Below are positions 18,973-28,122 of a stretch of DNA of 64,000 nucleotides, piece by piece. Positions within the stretch are counted from its first letter, which is position 1. Every line of letters starts with the position of its first letter. The notes below the pieces were generated by a model, which did not search any database, had not been told where the DNA came from, and saw only the letters and a list, made by a program, of their open reading frames with translations. This stretch comes from Variovorax paradoxus (GTDB lineage Bacteria > Pseudomonadota > Gammaproteobacteria > Burkholderiales > Burkholderiaceae_C), in contig NZ_CP046622.1 in the NCBI RefSeq assembly GCF_009755665.1, forward strand, positions 1,426,001 to 1,490,000. The letters are read 5' to 3'. Position numbers and translations under genes: made by a program.

Positions 18973-20198
18973 GCAGGCCTTTGCCGCGGCGCGGGGCGCC
19001 GGGTGGGCCGGGGTGCGACTGTCGGGCTGCGTTTGCCGTTCGTCTTGCGAGCCTTGGATGCCTCGCGCAGTTCGCGCGCCAGCCGTTGCCGGTGCGCCCG
19101 CAAAAAGGCGAGCAGCCGCTCTTCCGCGGCATGCAGCCCGCGCGTGCGCCGGGCCGCGGTGCGGGCCGACATCTTTCGCAGCACCTCCGCGGATTCGTCT
19201 TCGCCGTCGCCCGCAAGTGCGCTTCCCAGCGCCAGCACCGCGGGATGCACATAGGCCTTCTTGCACACCGCGGGCGTGTTGCCCAACTGCTTGGCCACGG
19301 CCGTCAGGATCTCCTTGGCGCTGTAGCGGCTGCCGTCGGCGGCGGTCCGGCCCGGCTCGCAGGCCAGCCGCGTGAGCTCCAGCGCCTGCACGGTGCCATG
19401 CCAGGTCCTGAAGTCTTTGGCTGTAAAGCGCTCGCCCGGTGATGCTTCGGCGAGGTAGTCGTTCACGTCGGTTGAAGACACGCTGCGCAGCTCGCCGTCT
19501 TCGTCCTGGTACTGAAAGAGCGCCTGGCCGGGCAGCTGCTGGCATTGGCGCACCACCTTCGCCACGCGCGGGTCATCCAGCAGGGCTTCGTGCATGACGC
19601 CGCTCTTGCCGCGAAAGCGCAGCCGCAGCGCCGCGCCCTGCACGGCGGCATGCCGGTTGCGCAGCGTGGTGAGGCCATAGGAGCCGTTGCTGCTCGCGTA
19701 CTCTTCATTGCCCACGCGCAGCAGCGTGGTGTCGAGCAGGCGCACCAGCGCGGCCAACACCTGCTGGCGGCCCGGCGCGGCCCCCTTGCCGCCCTCTTGC
19801 AGGTCGCGCGCCACGCGTGCGCGGATGCGCGGCAGCGCAAGCCCGAAGGCTTCGAGCCGCTCGAACTTGGTTTCGTCCTTGAAGAGCCGCCAGTCGGGGT
19901 GGTAGCGGTATTGCTTGCGGCCCCGTGCGTCGATACCGGTGGCCTGCAGATGGCCGTTGGGCAGCGGGCAGATCCACACTTGCGCATAGGCCGGCGGAAT
20001 CGCCAGCATGCGGATGCGCGAGAGCTCGTCCGGGTCGCGCACCCACTGCCCCTGCGCATCGCGGTAGCGAAAGTGGTCCCCGTGCTTCAGGCGCCGGATG
20101 CCGGGCATGTCGGGGTTCACATAGACCAGGCCGTTGGCGATCGGCGTCGGCTTGGAAGGCGGCGAGGACGGTGGAGACGATGTGGAGCGTGCCGGCAT
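18918..20198 (-). CDS. DNA topoisomerase IB (poxvirus-like)
   Basis: Type IB topoisomerase (about 426 aa) relaxing supercoils through a 3'-phosphotyrosine. The N-terminal domain has GDHFRYRDAQG and RIRMLAIPPAYAQVWI; the catalytic core carries the conserved arginine in LRFRGKSG, the KDFRTWHGT motif and the active-site tyrosine in VCKKAYVHPAVL. A basic Arg/Pro-rich tail of about 40 residues ends the protein. I chose the ATG giving MPARSTSS; longer frames upstream have no homologous content. The tail overlaps the convergent kinase-like gene. Bacterial members are scattered and probably accessory to gyrase and TopA. Confidence 0.92.
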   Translation of the reverse strand: MPARSTSSPPSSPPSKPTPIANGLVYVNPDMPGIRRLKHGDHFRYRDAQGQWVRDPDELSRIRMLAIPPAYAQVWICPLPNGHLQATGIDARGRKQYRYHPDWRLFKDETKFERLEAFGLALPRIRARVARDLQEGGKGAAPGRQQVLAALVRLLDTTLLRVGNEEYASSNGSYGLTTLRNRHAAVQGAALRLRFRGKSGVMHEALLDDPRVAKVVRQCQQLPGQALFQYQDEDGELRSVSSTDVNDYLAEASPGERFTAKDFRTWHGTVQALELTRLACEPGRTAADGSRYSAKEILTAVAKQLGNTPAVCKKAYVHPAVLALGSALAGDGEDESAEVLRKMSARTAARRTRGLHAAEERLLAFLRAHRQRLARELREASKARKTNGKRSPTVAPRPTRRPAPRQRPAQPAASEKRTLSRSSATV

Positions 20199-20319
20199 GT
20201 GGTTTGCTTGGTGAAGGTACCCAGCGCTTGTGCCTGCACCGACAATGGCCGCCTGTAGGACGCCGCAATCGCCGCTGGTGCGATGGAGGCGCTTTGTTCT
20301 TTCCTGGAGTCCCAAAGAA

Positions 20320-21402
20320 ATGATGTTCTTCCATCGGCCGTTCCCGTCCTCTTGCGTGCGCTGGCTCTCGGCTTGCAGCGCGGCGCTGCTTGTCACGGCC
20401 TGTGCTTCGCCGGTCTCGCCTGTTTCGACCACCGCGCCGGTGCCCGCTGCGCGCTCCGCCGCCGCCACGGCCGCCCCCATCAAGGTGAAGGTCTTCGTCG
20501 CGGCCATGTTCGAGATCGGCCAGAACAGCGGCGACAGGGCCGGCGAGTTCCAGCACTGGTACGAGCGCTACTGGAAGGGCGCCGCGCCGATGGCCGTACC
20601 CGGCGCATTGCAGCCGGTGTATTGCAATGCCGACGGCGTGTGCGGCGCGGTGCTGGGCATGGGCAAGGTCAATTCCTCGTCGTCGATGCAGGCCATCCTG
20701 CTGAACCCGCAGTTCGATTTTTCGCAGGCCTACTACGTCATTTCCGGCGTGGCCGGTACGCCGCCCGCGCGCGGCACCATCGGCGAAGTGAGCTGGGCCA
20801 CCTGGCTCGTGGACTACGACCTCGGCCACCGCTGGGCGCCCGAAGAGAACAAGCCCGGCGAGCCCACCTTCATGCCGCGCAAGGGCTACGAGGAATATCG
20901 CCGTTTCAAGCTCAACCCCGACCTCGTGGGCTGGGCGATGAAGCTCTCGTCCAATACGCCGCTCAAGGACTCCGACAGCGCACGCAAGTACCGGCTGCGC
21001 TACCCCGACGCGGCGGCGCGGCGCGCGCCTTTCGTGGGCACCGGCACCCACATGACGGGCGACACCTTCTTCCACGGACCCGGCATGTCGAAGCAGGCGC
21101 AGTACATCGCCAAGCTCTACGGCGCCGACGACTATGTGATCACCGAAATGGAAGCCGCCGCCATTACTCTCGTGATCAAGCGCACCCATGGCACCGACCG
21201 CGTGATGAGCCTGCGCGGTGCCGTCAACTTCGACCAGGGCAACCCGAAGGAAAGCACGCTGCAGCACCTGGACCCGGCGCCGGGCGAGACGGCGGGCGGC
21301 TTCGCCGAGACGGTAGAGAACATCGCGCAGGTGGGCACGCGCGTGGTGGACCACATCGTCGCCAACTGGCCGCAGTGGCAGGCCGGCGTGCCGAAGCCCT
21401 GA
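20320..21402 (+). CDS. Purine nucleoside permease-like (NUP) lipoprotein
   Basis: 360-residue protein of the NUP family, named after fungal purine nucleoside permeases and related to nucleoside phosphorylase folds. The first 33 residues are a lipoprotein signal ending in a lipobox (LLVTAC), so it should be membrane anchored and act outside the cytoplasm. Family segments KVFVAAMFEIGQN, YYVISGVAGTPP, and MEAAAITLVI are clear. It starts with two consecutive ATGs; the first is used here. It is divergent from the topoisomerase gene and converges tightly with the next gene (6 bases between stops). Substrate not proven for bacterial members. Confidence 0.85.
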   Translation: MMFFHRPFPSSCVRWLSACSAALLVTACASPVSPVSTTAPVPAARSAAATAAPIKVKVFVAAMFEIGQNSGDRAGEFQHWYERYWKGAAPMAVPGALQPVYCNADGVCGAVLGMGKVNSSSSMQAILLNPQFDFSQAYYVISGVAGTPPARGTIGEVSWATWLVDYDLGHRWAPEENKPGEPTFMPRKGYEEYRRFKLNPDLVGWAMKLSSNTPLKDSDSARKYRLRYPDAAARRAPFVGTGTHMTGDTFFHGPGMSKQAQYIAKLYGADDYVITEMEAAAITLVIKRTHGTDRVMSLRGAVNFDQGNPKESTLQHLDPAPGETAGGFAETVENIAQVGTRVVDHIVANWPQWQAGVPKP

Positions 21403-21408
21403 GCGGGT

Positions 21409-22101
21409 TCAGGGCCGCACCGGCTGCAGGTGCCACGTCACGTTGAAATCGAAGGGCGTCCAGCGGCTCACCGTGACGCCCGCCTGCCGCAGGCCGCGGC
21501 CGGTCCAGGTGTTGCAGGTCTCGAAGAGGTGGTAGCCCCCCTCGGCTTCGTAGAAGGCGTCGTCGTTGCCGTAGTGGGCGCCGGCAATCGGCGTTGCGAG
21601 GCCTGCCGGCAGCGCGGCACGCACGTAGTCCGCGAGCTGTGCGTACTGCGCCTCGGAGAGCGGGAGGTGGAAGGCGTTGTGCCGTAGCTGCGCGCGGCGC
21701 AGGTAGGTGATGTGCAGCAGGGCGCGGTTGCCGCCGAGCATTGCGCCGAATGCGCGCGACACCGTCAGGTCGCCCCACGTCGGCGTGTTCAGGTAGAACT
21801 CGCGGTCGCCCCAGCCGATGGCGATGAACTCGGCATCTGCCGGCGCGGCTTTGAAATGTGCGAACGGAAAGAGCTGCCGCCAGTCGACGGTTGCCGAGCG
21901 GATCGGAAACACCAAGTCGGTGTGTACGCCGTTGCTCAAGACCCAGGCCTGCACTCTGGGCGTGATTGCGGTGGTGGCGTCCCGGGGCGTTGCGTTGGCT
22001 GGCCAGAACATCAACGCGCAGGCCGTGCCCACATAAAGCCCGGCCAGCAGCGGCAGCGCCAGCAGTGCAATGGCAATGCGCCTGGGCCAGCGGTTCGGCA
22101 T
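21409..22101 (-). CDS. DUF2459/TIGR02117 family membrane-anchored protein
   Basis: About 230 residues with one N-terminal membrane segment (IAIALLALPLLAGLYVGTA) and an extracytoplasmic domain carrying SNGVHTDLVFPI, GWGDREFYLNTP and FETCNTWTGRGL. These are hallmarks of the TIGR02117/DUF2459 family, which has conserved His and Cys residues and is suspected to be a cysteine hydrolase, but is uncharacterised. Start taken at the ATG giving MPNRWPRR, just before the membrane helix. It lies five bases downstream of dinB on the same strand and may be co-transcribed with it. Confidence 0.82.
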   Translation of the reverse strand: MPNRWPRRIAIALLALPLLAGLYVGTACALMFWPANATPRDATTAITPRVQAWVLSNGVHTDLVFPIRSATVDWRQLFPFAHFKAAPADAEFIAIGWGDREFYLNTPTWGDLTVSRAFGAMLGGNRALLHITYLRRAQLRHNAFHLPLSEAQYAQLADYVRAALPAGLATPIAGAHYGNDDAFYEAEGGYHLFETCNTWTGRGLRQAGVTVSRWTPFDFNVTWHLQPVRP

Positions 22102-22106
22102 CGAGC

Positions 22107-23351
22107 CTAGAAGAGCGACGCGGTGGTCGCCGCGTCCGCTGGCGCACGTGGCGCACCCGCGCCTGCAGGCGCCGTTGCCTCGGGGCTGCCCGCCTTCGCA
22201 AGCGCACCCACGCGCACGCCCAACAGGCGCAGCGGCCGCTCGAGCGGCACGCGCTTCAGGCACAGCCCGCCGACCTGCCGAATGGTCCTGCCGTCGGCGG
22301 TGTAGCGGTCGATGGTCTGGTCGCGCGTGGCAATCTTGAAGTCGTCATAGCGCAGCTTGATGCCGATGGTCTTGCCCACATAGCCCTTTCGCTGCAGGTC
22401 TTCGGCCAGCTTCTCGCACAGGTGCGTGAAGATGGCGCCGAGCTCTGCGCGGTCGCGCACGGCATGCAGGTCGCGGTCGAACGTGGTTTCGCGGCTCATC
22501 GACACGGGCTCGCTTTCGGTCACCACCGGCCGGTCGTCCCGCCCCCAGGCCACTTCGTGCATCCACGCGCCGGTGGACTTGCCGAAATTCTGAATGAGCC
22601 AATCCCTTTCGCGCGCCGCGAGCTGGCCCACCGTCTCGATGCCGAAGCGCTTGAGCTTTTCGTCGGCCTTGGGCCCGATGCCGTTCACCTTGCGGCAAGG
22701 CAGCGGCCAGATGAGCGTCTGCAAGTCGTCCTCGTAGACCACCGAGATGCCGTTGGGCTTGTTGAACTCGCTCGCCATCTTGGCAATGAGCTTGTTGGGC
22801 GCCACGCCAATGGAGCAGGTGAGGCCGGTCGCGTCGAGGATCGCTTTCTGGATCAGCCGCGCGAGCGAGCGCCCGCCGTCGCGCTGTCCGCCGGGCACGT
22901 CGGTGAAGTCGATGTACACCTCGTCCACACCCCGGTCTTCCATCAGCGGCGCAACCTCCCTGATGATCTGCTTGAAGGTGCGCGAATACTTGCGGATCTC
23001 GTCGAAGTCCACCGGCAGGATGATTGCCTGCGGGCACAGCTTGGCCGCCTTCATGAGCCCCATGGCCGAGCCCACGCCGAACTGCCGCGCCGGGTAGGTG
23101 GCGGTGGTGATCACGCCGCGGCCCGCGTAGTCCTTCAGGCGCGGAAAGGCGTCGACCGGAATGTCGGCCAGCGTGCCGCCCTCAGGCACATGGCGAATCG
23201 CCTCGTCCACGCTGCGCCGCCCGCCGCCAATCACCACCGGCAAGCCCTTGAGCTGCGGATAGCGAAGTAGCTCGACGGACGCGAAGAAGGCGTCCATGTC
23301 GAGGTGGGCGATGCGGCGTATCGGCGGCTTTGGCAAAGGCTGGGAACTCAC
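22107..23351 (-). CDS. dinB: DNA polymerase IV (Y family)
   Basis: Error-prone Y-family polymerase for translesion synthesis. The palm motif LDMDAFFASVE opens the protein and the second catalytic motif is DRGVDEVYIDF; the little-finger domain follows with KGYVGKTIGIKLRY. The very C terminus (TTASLF) resembles a weak beta-clamp-binding peptide. The GTG giving VSSQPLPK is preferred; an ATG 16 codons upstream is an alternative. I found no LexA-type CTGT-n8-ACAG box upstream, so SOS control is not evident here. DUF2459 gene follows; an RNase-like toxin gene is divergent. Confidence 0.93.
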   Translation of the reverse strand: MSSQPLPKPPIRRIAHLDMDAFFASVELLRYPQLKGLPVVIGGGRRSVDEAIRHVPEGGTLADIPVDAFPRLKDYAGRGVITTATYPARQFGVGSAMGLMKAAKLCPQAIILPVDFDEIRKYSRTFKQIIREVAPLMEDRGVDEVYIDFTDVPGGQRDGGRSLARLIQKAILDATGLTCSIGVAPNKLIAKMASEFNKPNGISVVYEDDLQTLIWPLPCRKVNGIGPKADEKLKRFGIETVGQLAARERDWLIQNFGKSTGAWMHEVAWGRDDRPVVTESEPVSMSRETTFDRDLHAVRDRAELGAIFTHLCEKLAEDLQRKGYVGKTIGIKLRYDDFKIATRDQTIDRYTADGRTIRQVGGLCLKRVPLERPLRLLGVRVGALAKAGSPEATAPAGAGAPRAPADAATTASLF

Positions 23352-23470
23352 AGGCCGATTGTCTCGCGGCCGGGCCGTGTCTGCTGCGGTTGAGTGCATG
23401 CCAGAATGCGGCGGACTGCGGTTTCGGCCGCCCGATGGCATCGAAAGCATGGCAAGGAAAGGGATCTGGC

Positions 23471-24310
23471 ATGAGTGACGAAGTCGAAGGCATGACCATT
23501 GCGCTGACGCCGGTGCAGATGGCCGGCGTTCTGGGCGGGCAGGACGTGCCCGAATCCGCCAGCCTGAGCAACCGGCTGTGGGGTACGGTCGGGCTGGTGG
23601 GCGGTGTCGTGGAACTGGTGGGCGCCGGCGTGCTGTGCCTCGCGCCCGAGCCCACGATGGTCACCAAGGCCGGCTGCGTGGTGCTGGGCGTGCACGGCTT
23701 CGATACCCTGGCCACCTCGGGCCGCCAGGTCTGGACGGGCACCCCGCAGCGCACCGCCACCGCAGTTACCGCCAGCTCGGCGGCCGAGGCGCTGGGGGCT
23801 TCGCGCGAAACGGCCGACAGCATCGGGCTTGCGGTCGACGTGGCGGTGCCGCTGGTGGTGGCCGCGGGGCTCGGAGCCGCCCGCATCATTGCCGTGACGC
23901 GCGGCGGCCGCATTCGCCTGGCCGAGCATGAAGCCGCCGCCGGATCGAGGCTCGGCGGCCACACCATGGCGCGGCATGTCGGCCAGACCGACGCGCAACT
24001 GCTGGCCAGGGTGCGAACCGCCACCCGGCCGGGCCCCAAGGCCGTATCTACGTTTACCGACCTGGCCACGGCGGAACGCGCGATCACCGAAACCCTGCGC
24101 GCCAATGCAGCCGCGGTGCAGGCGTGGTCACGCGGTGCGGCAGCGGGCAGCAAGTCGCCGGGGCTGGAGCACGTGCTGGGCTACGTGGTGGGGCGGGGCG
24201 TGCAGTTCGGCAGCACGGCCGTCAATGATCTTTCCGGAGTGCGGATCATCCTCAAGATGGAAAGCTACAACGGCAAGCCGTTCTACATTCTGACGGCGTA
24301 TCCGATCTGA
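23471..24310 (+). CDS. Polymorphic toxin with C-terminal RNase A-like domain
   Basis: 279 residues in two parts. Residues 1-140 are a hydrophobic Gly/Ala-rich pre-toxin region (GLVGGVVELVGAGVLCLAP and AVDVAVPLVVAAGLGAA), of the kind found ahead of toxin domains in secreted effectors. Residues 150-279 match the bacterial RNase A-like toxin domain first characterised in Yersinia CdiA-CT: GGHTMARHVG (H164, R168, H169), STFTDLATAERAI, and the closing YILTAYPI with T275-x-Y277, equivalent to the Thr-x-Tyr catalytic pair. It should degrade RNA in target cells. No secretion gene, PAAR or chaperone is adjacent. No same-strand immunity gene follows; a convergent gene of unknown function ends 16 bases away. 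Confidence 0.78.
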   Translation: MSDEVEGMTIALTPVQMAGVLGGQDVPESASLSNRLWGTVGLVGGVVELVGAGVLCLAPEPTMVTKAGCVVLGVHGFDTLATSGRQVWTGTPQRTATAVTASSAAEALGASRETADSIGLAVDVAVPLVVAAGLGAARIIAVTRGGRIRLAEHEAAAGSRLGGHTMARHVGQTDAQLLARVRTATRPGPKAVSTFTDLATAERAITETLRANAAAVQAWSRGAAAGSKSPGLEHVLGYVVGRGVQFGSTAVNDLSGVRIILKMESYNGKPFYILTAYPI

Positions 24311-24326
24311 GCTCCGAGGCCCTGCG

Positions 24327-24950
24327 CTAAGGAAACGAAGGCAACTCGCCCGTGGTCCACACGTCGGCGCCGAACTCCTTTGCAAGCTGGGCCACGACCT
24401 TTACGGTGCGCTCGCGCAGCGGTGCGATGCGAGCCTGCAGGCCCGCCCTGGGCAGCGTCACGGCCTGGCCGGGGTCATCGTCCGCCTCGGGATCGCTTTG
24501 GCGGATGTAGAGCGTACCGTTCCGAGCCCAGACCTCTATGGCCCAGCCCTGGTCCTGGTCGTCGTAGATCATGCCCTGGTCGTTACCGGCTATTGCGGCA
24601 AGAAAATGGTCCATCGTGGCAAAGGTGTCATACCAGGGGAACGACAGCTCAACGCCGGCTCCGTCGTTGTCCAGCCGCAGATCCATCCAGAAGTAATGCC
24701 GCACCTGATCGGGTTTGAGCGCGTGGCGCCGGGCTGCCGCAACCACCTGTGCGTAGTACGCGGCAAGCTCCGCCTCGTGCCCTACCACCTCGGAGGTGCG
24801 CGCCAGCAAACGCTCGGCGCGCGGAAACCCGGGCAAGGCGAGCGGTTCGGCCGGGCCGCCCGACACGGGACGGAACTCGTCCTGCAAATGAAAAGCGATC
24901 TCGGGCTCCAGCGAGTCGATCGGCTTGGCATGGGCGAACCAGGGTTCCAA
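24327..24950 (-). CDS. Hypothetical protein, possible immunity partner of the RNase A-like toxin
   Basis: 207-residue protein I do not recognise. It is soluble and acidic, with a central YFWMDLRLDNDGAGVELSF stretch, a GMIYDDQDQGWAIEVWAR strand pair and a charged C-terminal helix. The start is decided by the ribosome site: AGGAG lies 7 bases before a TTG at 24950, and no nearer ATG fits. It faces the toxin gene tail to tail. Immunity genes usually follow their toxin on the same strand, so the guess that it neutralises the toxin is weak; its acidic character and position are the only support. Confidence 0.6.
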   Translation of the reverse strand: MEPWFAHAKPIDSLEPEIAFHLQDEFRPVSGGPAEPLALPGFPRAERLLARTSEVVGHEAELAAYYAQVVAAARRHALKPDQVRHYFWMDLRLDNDGAGVELSFPWYDTFATMDHFLAAIAGNDQGMIYDDQDQGWAIEVWARNGTLYIRQSDPEADDDPGQAVTLPRAGLQARIAPLRERTVKVVAQLAKEFGADVWTTGELPSFP

Positions 24951-25044
24951 TTGCGCGCTCCTCTGAATGGTCGGGCGTACGATGTTAGCTCGCCATGCAC
25001 GACAAGGCTTGCCTGTTGCTCCCGCACGCGCCATCATCCGCGGC

Positions 25045-25608
25045 ATGCAAACCGTCGCTTCCATCCTGTGGCGCAGGCTCGATGCACCGGGCCATGACGC
25101 CTGCCGCCTCGAACGCAACGCCACCGCATGGCAGCTCGACGGCGCCGCCGTCTTCCGCCTTGAAGACCGCCGCATCGCGCAACTGCACTACCGCGTGCGC
25201 TGCGACCTGCACTGGCACACGCAATGGGGCACCGTGCGCGGCTGGCTCGGCGCCGACGCCGTCGACCTGTCGATTGCCCGCGATGCGCGCGGGCATTGGA
25301 AACTCAACGACGAGGCGGTGCCGGATCTCTCGCATTGCGTGGACCTCGACCTGGGCTTCACTCCCGCCACCAACCTGCTGCAGCTGCGCCGGCTCAACCT
25401 TGCGCAAGGCGAGGGCGCCGACGCGCCAGCGGCATGGGTCGACCTGGATGGCGGCGGCGTGCTGAGCGAACTGATGCAGCGCTACGAGCGCACTGCGAGC
25501 GATGAATACGCCTATGACGCGAAGCGCTTCGACTATGCGGCAACGCTGAGCGTCACCTCCGATTGCTTCGTGCGCGACTATCCCGGTCTCTGGATCGCCG
25601 AAGAGTAA
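25045..25608 (+). CDS. Putative glycolipid-binding family protein
   Basis: 187-residue cytoplasmic-looking protein of the family named putative glycolipid-binding (PF06475 type). Typical segments are WRRLDAPGHDACRL at the start, GTVRGWLG, VDLDLGFTPATNLLQLRRL in the middle and a final RYERTASDEYAYDAKRF. The function of the family is not established. The start at ATG 25045 gives MQTVASILW. It is divergent from the preceding minus-strand gene and converges with the MFS transporter gene, 26 bases between stops. Confidence 0.82.
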   Translation: MQTVASILWRRLDAPGHDACRLERNATAWQLDGAAVFRLEDRRIAQLHYRVRCDLHWHTQWGTVRGWLGADAVDLSIARDARGHWKLNDEAVPDLSHCVDLDLGFTPATNLLQLRRLNLAQGEGADAPAAWVDLDGGGVLSELMQRYERTASDEYAYDAKRFDYAATLSVTSDCFVRDYPGLWIAEE

Positions 25609-25634
25609 CGCTCGCCCCTTTGCACGGCCCGGGG

Positions 25635-26969
25635 TCAGTGGTCGTGATGCAGATAGGCTGCTTGCCGCGGCAGACGCAGGCTCACCAGGAACGCAATCAC
25701 CATCATCGCGCTCACGTACCAGAAGAACGCCGATTCGTGCCCCAGCGACTTGAGGCCTAGGGCCACGTACTCGGCCGAGCCGCCGAAGATGGCATTGGCA
25801 ACCGCATAGGCCAGACCCACGCCCAGTGCACGCACTTCCGGCGGAAACATCTCCGCCTTCACGATGCCGCTGATCGAGGTGTAGAAACTCACGATCGCCA
25901 GCGCGACGATGATCAGCACGAAGGCCACCACCGGGTTGGTGGTGTGCTGCAGCGCCGTGAGAATCGGCACCGTGGCCAGCGCGCCAAGTCCGCCGAACAG
26001 CAGCATGTTGTTGCGCCGCCCGATGCGGTCCGACAGCGCGCCGAACACCGGCTGCATGCACATGTAGAGGAAGAGCGCGCCGGTCATCACGTAGCTCGCG
26101 GTCTTGATCGGCAGGTGCACCGTGTTCACCAGGTACTTCTGCATGTACGTGGTGAAGGTGTAGAAGATGAGCGAACCGCCGGCCGTGAAGCCCAGCACGG
26201 TAAGAAACGCCGGCATGTGGTGCTTGAACAGCCCGGCCATGCTGCCGGCTTCCTTGTTGGCCTTGGCTTCGGCGCTCTGGGTTTCGTGCAGCGTGCGGCG
26301 CAGCAGAAGAGCCACCACCGCGGCCACCGCACCAATGACGAAAGGAATGCGCCAGCCCCAGGCCTTGAGCTCGGCCTCGGTGAGCAGCTGTTCGAGCACC
26401 ACGATCACCAGCACCGCAAGCAGCTGCCCGCCGATCAGCGTGACGTACTGGAAAGACGAGAAGAAACCGCGCTGCCCGCGCAGCGCCACCTCGCTCATGT
26501 AGGTGGCGGTGGTGCCGTATTCGCCGCCCACCGAAAGGCCCTGGAACAGCCGGCACACCAGCAGCAGAAAGGGCGCCCACGCGCCGATCTGCGCATAGGT
26601 CGGCAGGAACGCGATGACCAGCGAGCCTCCGCACATCATCGTCACGGAAATCAGCATCGAGGTCTTGCGCCCGATCTTGTCGGCAATGCGGCCGAAGAGC
26701 CAGCCGCCGATGGGCCGCATCAGGAAGCCGGCCGCGAACACGCCGGCGGTGTTCAGCAGCTGCACCGTCGGATCCGACTTGGGAAAGAAGGCCGAGGCGA
26801 AGTACAGCGCCGAGAAGGCGTATACATAAAAGTCGAACCACTCGACCAGGTTGCCCGACGAGGCCGCCATGATCGAGAAAACGCGGTGGCGCTTTTCTTC
26901 TGCCGTGTAGTGGCGGGGAGGCGATTCGGAGGCCGAAGGGCCTTTCCTGTCAGGCGTGACTGCGCTCAT
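25635..26969 (-). CDS. MFS transporter, metabolite:H+ symporter (MHS) family
   Basis: Twelve-helix inner-membrane symporter of the MHS group (like KgtP, ShiA and ProP), about 444 aa. The opening [15 protein letters not shown] and the loop motif [13 protein letters not shown] between helices 2 and 3 are characteristic, as is [13 protein letters not shown]. It probably imports an organic acid or betaine. The start at the ATG giving MSAVTPDRK is used; a longer frame exists but lacks support. It lies downstream of an inserted EamA/LysR pair, and the trace of an lldD 3' end just upstream suggests that it originally followed a lactate or hydroxyacid dehydrogenase gene. Confidence 0.92.
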   Translation of the reverse strand: MSAVTPDRKGPSASESPPRHYTAEEKRHRVFSIMAASSGNLVEWFDFYVYAFSALYFASAFFPKSDPTVQLLNTAGVFAAGFLMRPIGGWLFGRIADKIGRKTSMLISVTMMCGGSLVIAFLPTYAQIGAWAPFLLLVCRLFQGLSVGGEYGTTATYMSEVALRGQRGFFSSFQYVTLIGGQLLAVLVIVVLEQLLTEAELKAWGWRIPFVIGAVAAVVALLLRRTLHETQSAEAKANKEAGSMAGLFKHHMPAFLTVLGFTAGGSLIFYTFTTYMQKYLVNTVHLPIKTASYVMTGALFLYMCMQPVFGALSDRIGRRNNMLLFGGLGALATVPILTALQHTTNPVVAFVLIIVALAIVSFYTSISGIVKAEMFPPEVRALGVGLAYAVANAIFGGSAEYVALGLKSLGHESAFFWYVSAMMVIAFLVSLRLPRQAAYLHHDH

Positions 26970-27068
26970 GATGGGTCTTGCCGCCCGTGCGGGGCGATGT
27001 TGTTGGAAGCAACATTTTCTCAACGCGCGGATTCATGCGCTGTCGGCCAGCGCCGCAAGCCTGATGCC

Positions 27069-27089
27069 CGAGGGGGCTTAGAAGGTACC
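27069..27089. repeat. Left copy of a 21-bp imperfect direct repeat flanking the EamA/LysR pair
   Basis: This copy shares 19 of 21 bases with 29023-29043, including the core GCTTAGAAGGT. Read on the minus strand it would encode a C-terminal Pro-Val-Ala-Gly-Thr-Phe-stop, close to the Leu-Leu-Pro-Gly-Thr-Phe-stop of lldD, so it looks like a remnant lldD end. Confidence 0.6.
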
Positions 27090-27153
27090 TGCCACCGGCT
27101 CGCTACCGCTCATGCTGTGGCTCCGCTATCGAAGCGGGGTTTGCGCCGAAAAG

Positions 27154-27996
27154 TTATAGACGGAGCTTTACCAGCAAGATGCCCGCAAAGATGAGCACAG
27201 TGCACGCGATGCGGTGCTTGCCTAGTTTTTCTTTCAGAAGATAGGTGGATATCAGCGCCACGAAGAGAACGCTGCTCTCCCGCAGGGCCGACACGGTAGC
27301 CATGGGCGCCTGCGCGAGTGCCCACACGGCAATCCAGTACGCGCCTATCTGCATGGTGCCGGCGATTGCGCTCATCGAGAGCGTTCGGCGGTCGACAAGA
27401 AACGCGGCGCGTCCTCTCCACCACAGGACGATCAATGCAGTCGCAATGCCGTCGCCAATGGTCAGCAGCACGGCGAAGCCCAGTGCCGATTCCGACCTGC
27501 GCGCGCCCAGCGCGTCCACGACGGTGTAGGACGCGATCAGCAAGCTGATTGCCATTGCATAGAGCGTTCCCCGGTGGGCTCCCCCCTGCGCCCGGTGCTG
27601 AAAGGCGAACGCCAACACACCGATGCTGAGACACAGGACTCCGGCGATCTCCCCCGGTGAGGGCAACTCTCCCACCACAGAGGCTGCGGCCAGCGTCACA
27701 AGCAACGGGGCTCCACCCCGCGCGATGGGGTAGACGTGCCCCAGGTCGCCGTGCTGGTAGGCGATAGGAAGAGCAAAGTGGTAGACGGTGTGAATGCCTA
27801 TCGAGAGAGCGAGCAGAAGCCAGTCCGTCGATGCAAAAACACCAATGAATGGCAGCGCGACAAGAGAAATTCCGCTCCCGATCAATGTAGTAAGCGCCAT
27901 AACGGCAACCTTGTCGCCGCCGATTTTTATGGCGCTGTTCCATACGGCGTTCATGAGCGCCGCCAGAAGAATGGCCAGGAATACACCGTCGCTCAT
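27154..27996 (-). CDS. EamA-family (DMT) transporter
   Basis: Ten-helix drug/metabolite transporter (280 aa) built of two EamA halves, probably an exporter of a small metabolite or amino acid. Helices alternate with short loops; a characteristic first-half element is NAVWNSAIKIGGDK and the second half ends with the typical LKEKLGKHRIACTVLIFAGILLV. It is divergent from the LysR gene at 28123, 126 bases apart, the classic layout of a regulator and its target exporter. GC content is visibly lower than in the flanking genes, and the pair is framed by a direct repeat, suggesting arrival together. Confidence 0.87.
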   Translation of the reverse strand: MSDGVFLAILLAALMNAVWNSAIKIGGDKVAVMALTTLIGSGISLVALPFIGVFASTDWLLLALSIGIHTVYHFALPIAYQHGDLGHVYPIARGGAPLLVTLAAASVVGELPSPGEIAGVLCLSIGVLAFAFQHRAQGGAHRGTLYAMAISLLIASYTVVDALGARRSESALGFAVLLTIGDGIATALIVLWWRGRAAFLVDRRTLSMSAIAGTMQIGAYWIAVWALAQAPMATVSALRESSVLFVALISTYLLKEKLGKHRIACTVLIFAGILLVKLRL

Positions 27997-28122
27997 GCGC
28001 CAACCGCCTTATTCGATGAACTCATTCCCGCTCCCTGTCGTTTTGTCGATGCGAGCAATGGTGGTTTCTCGGTACCATTCCGTAAAGTTGAATTTCCTGC
28101 TCGTTAAAGTCAGAAATCCTGA

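Noticed and set aside
23352..23470. SOS (LexA) box upstream of dinB
   Set aside because: No CTGT-n8-ACAG or close variant was found between dinB and the divergent toxin gene.
27100..27153. Terminator downstream of the EamA gene
   Set aside because: Only a 5-base stem (CCGCT/AGCGG) without a proper U-run; too weak to call.
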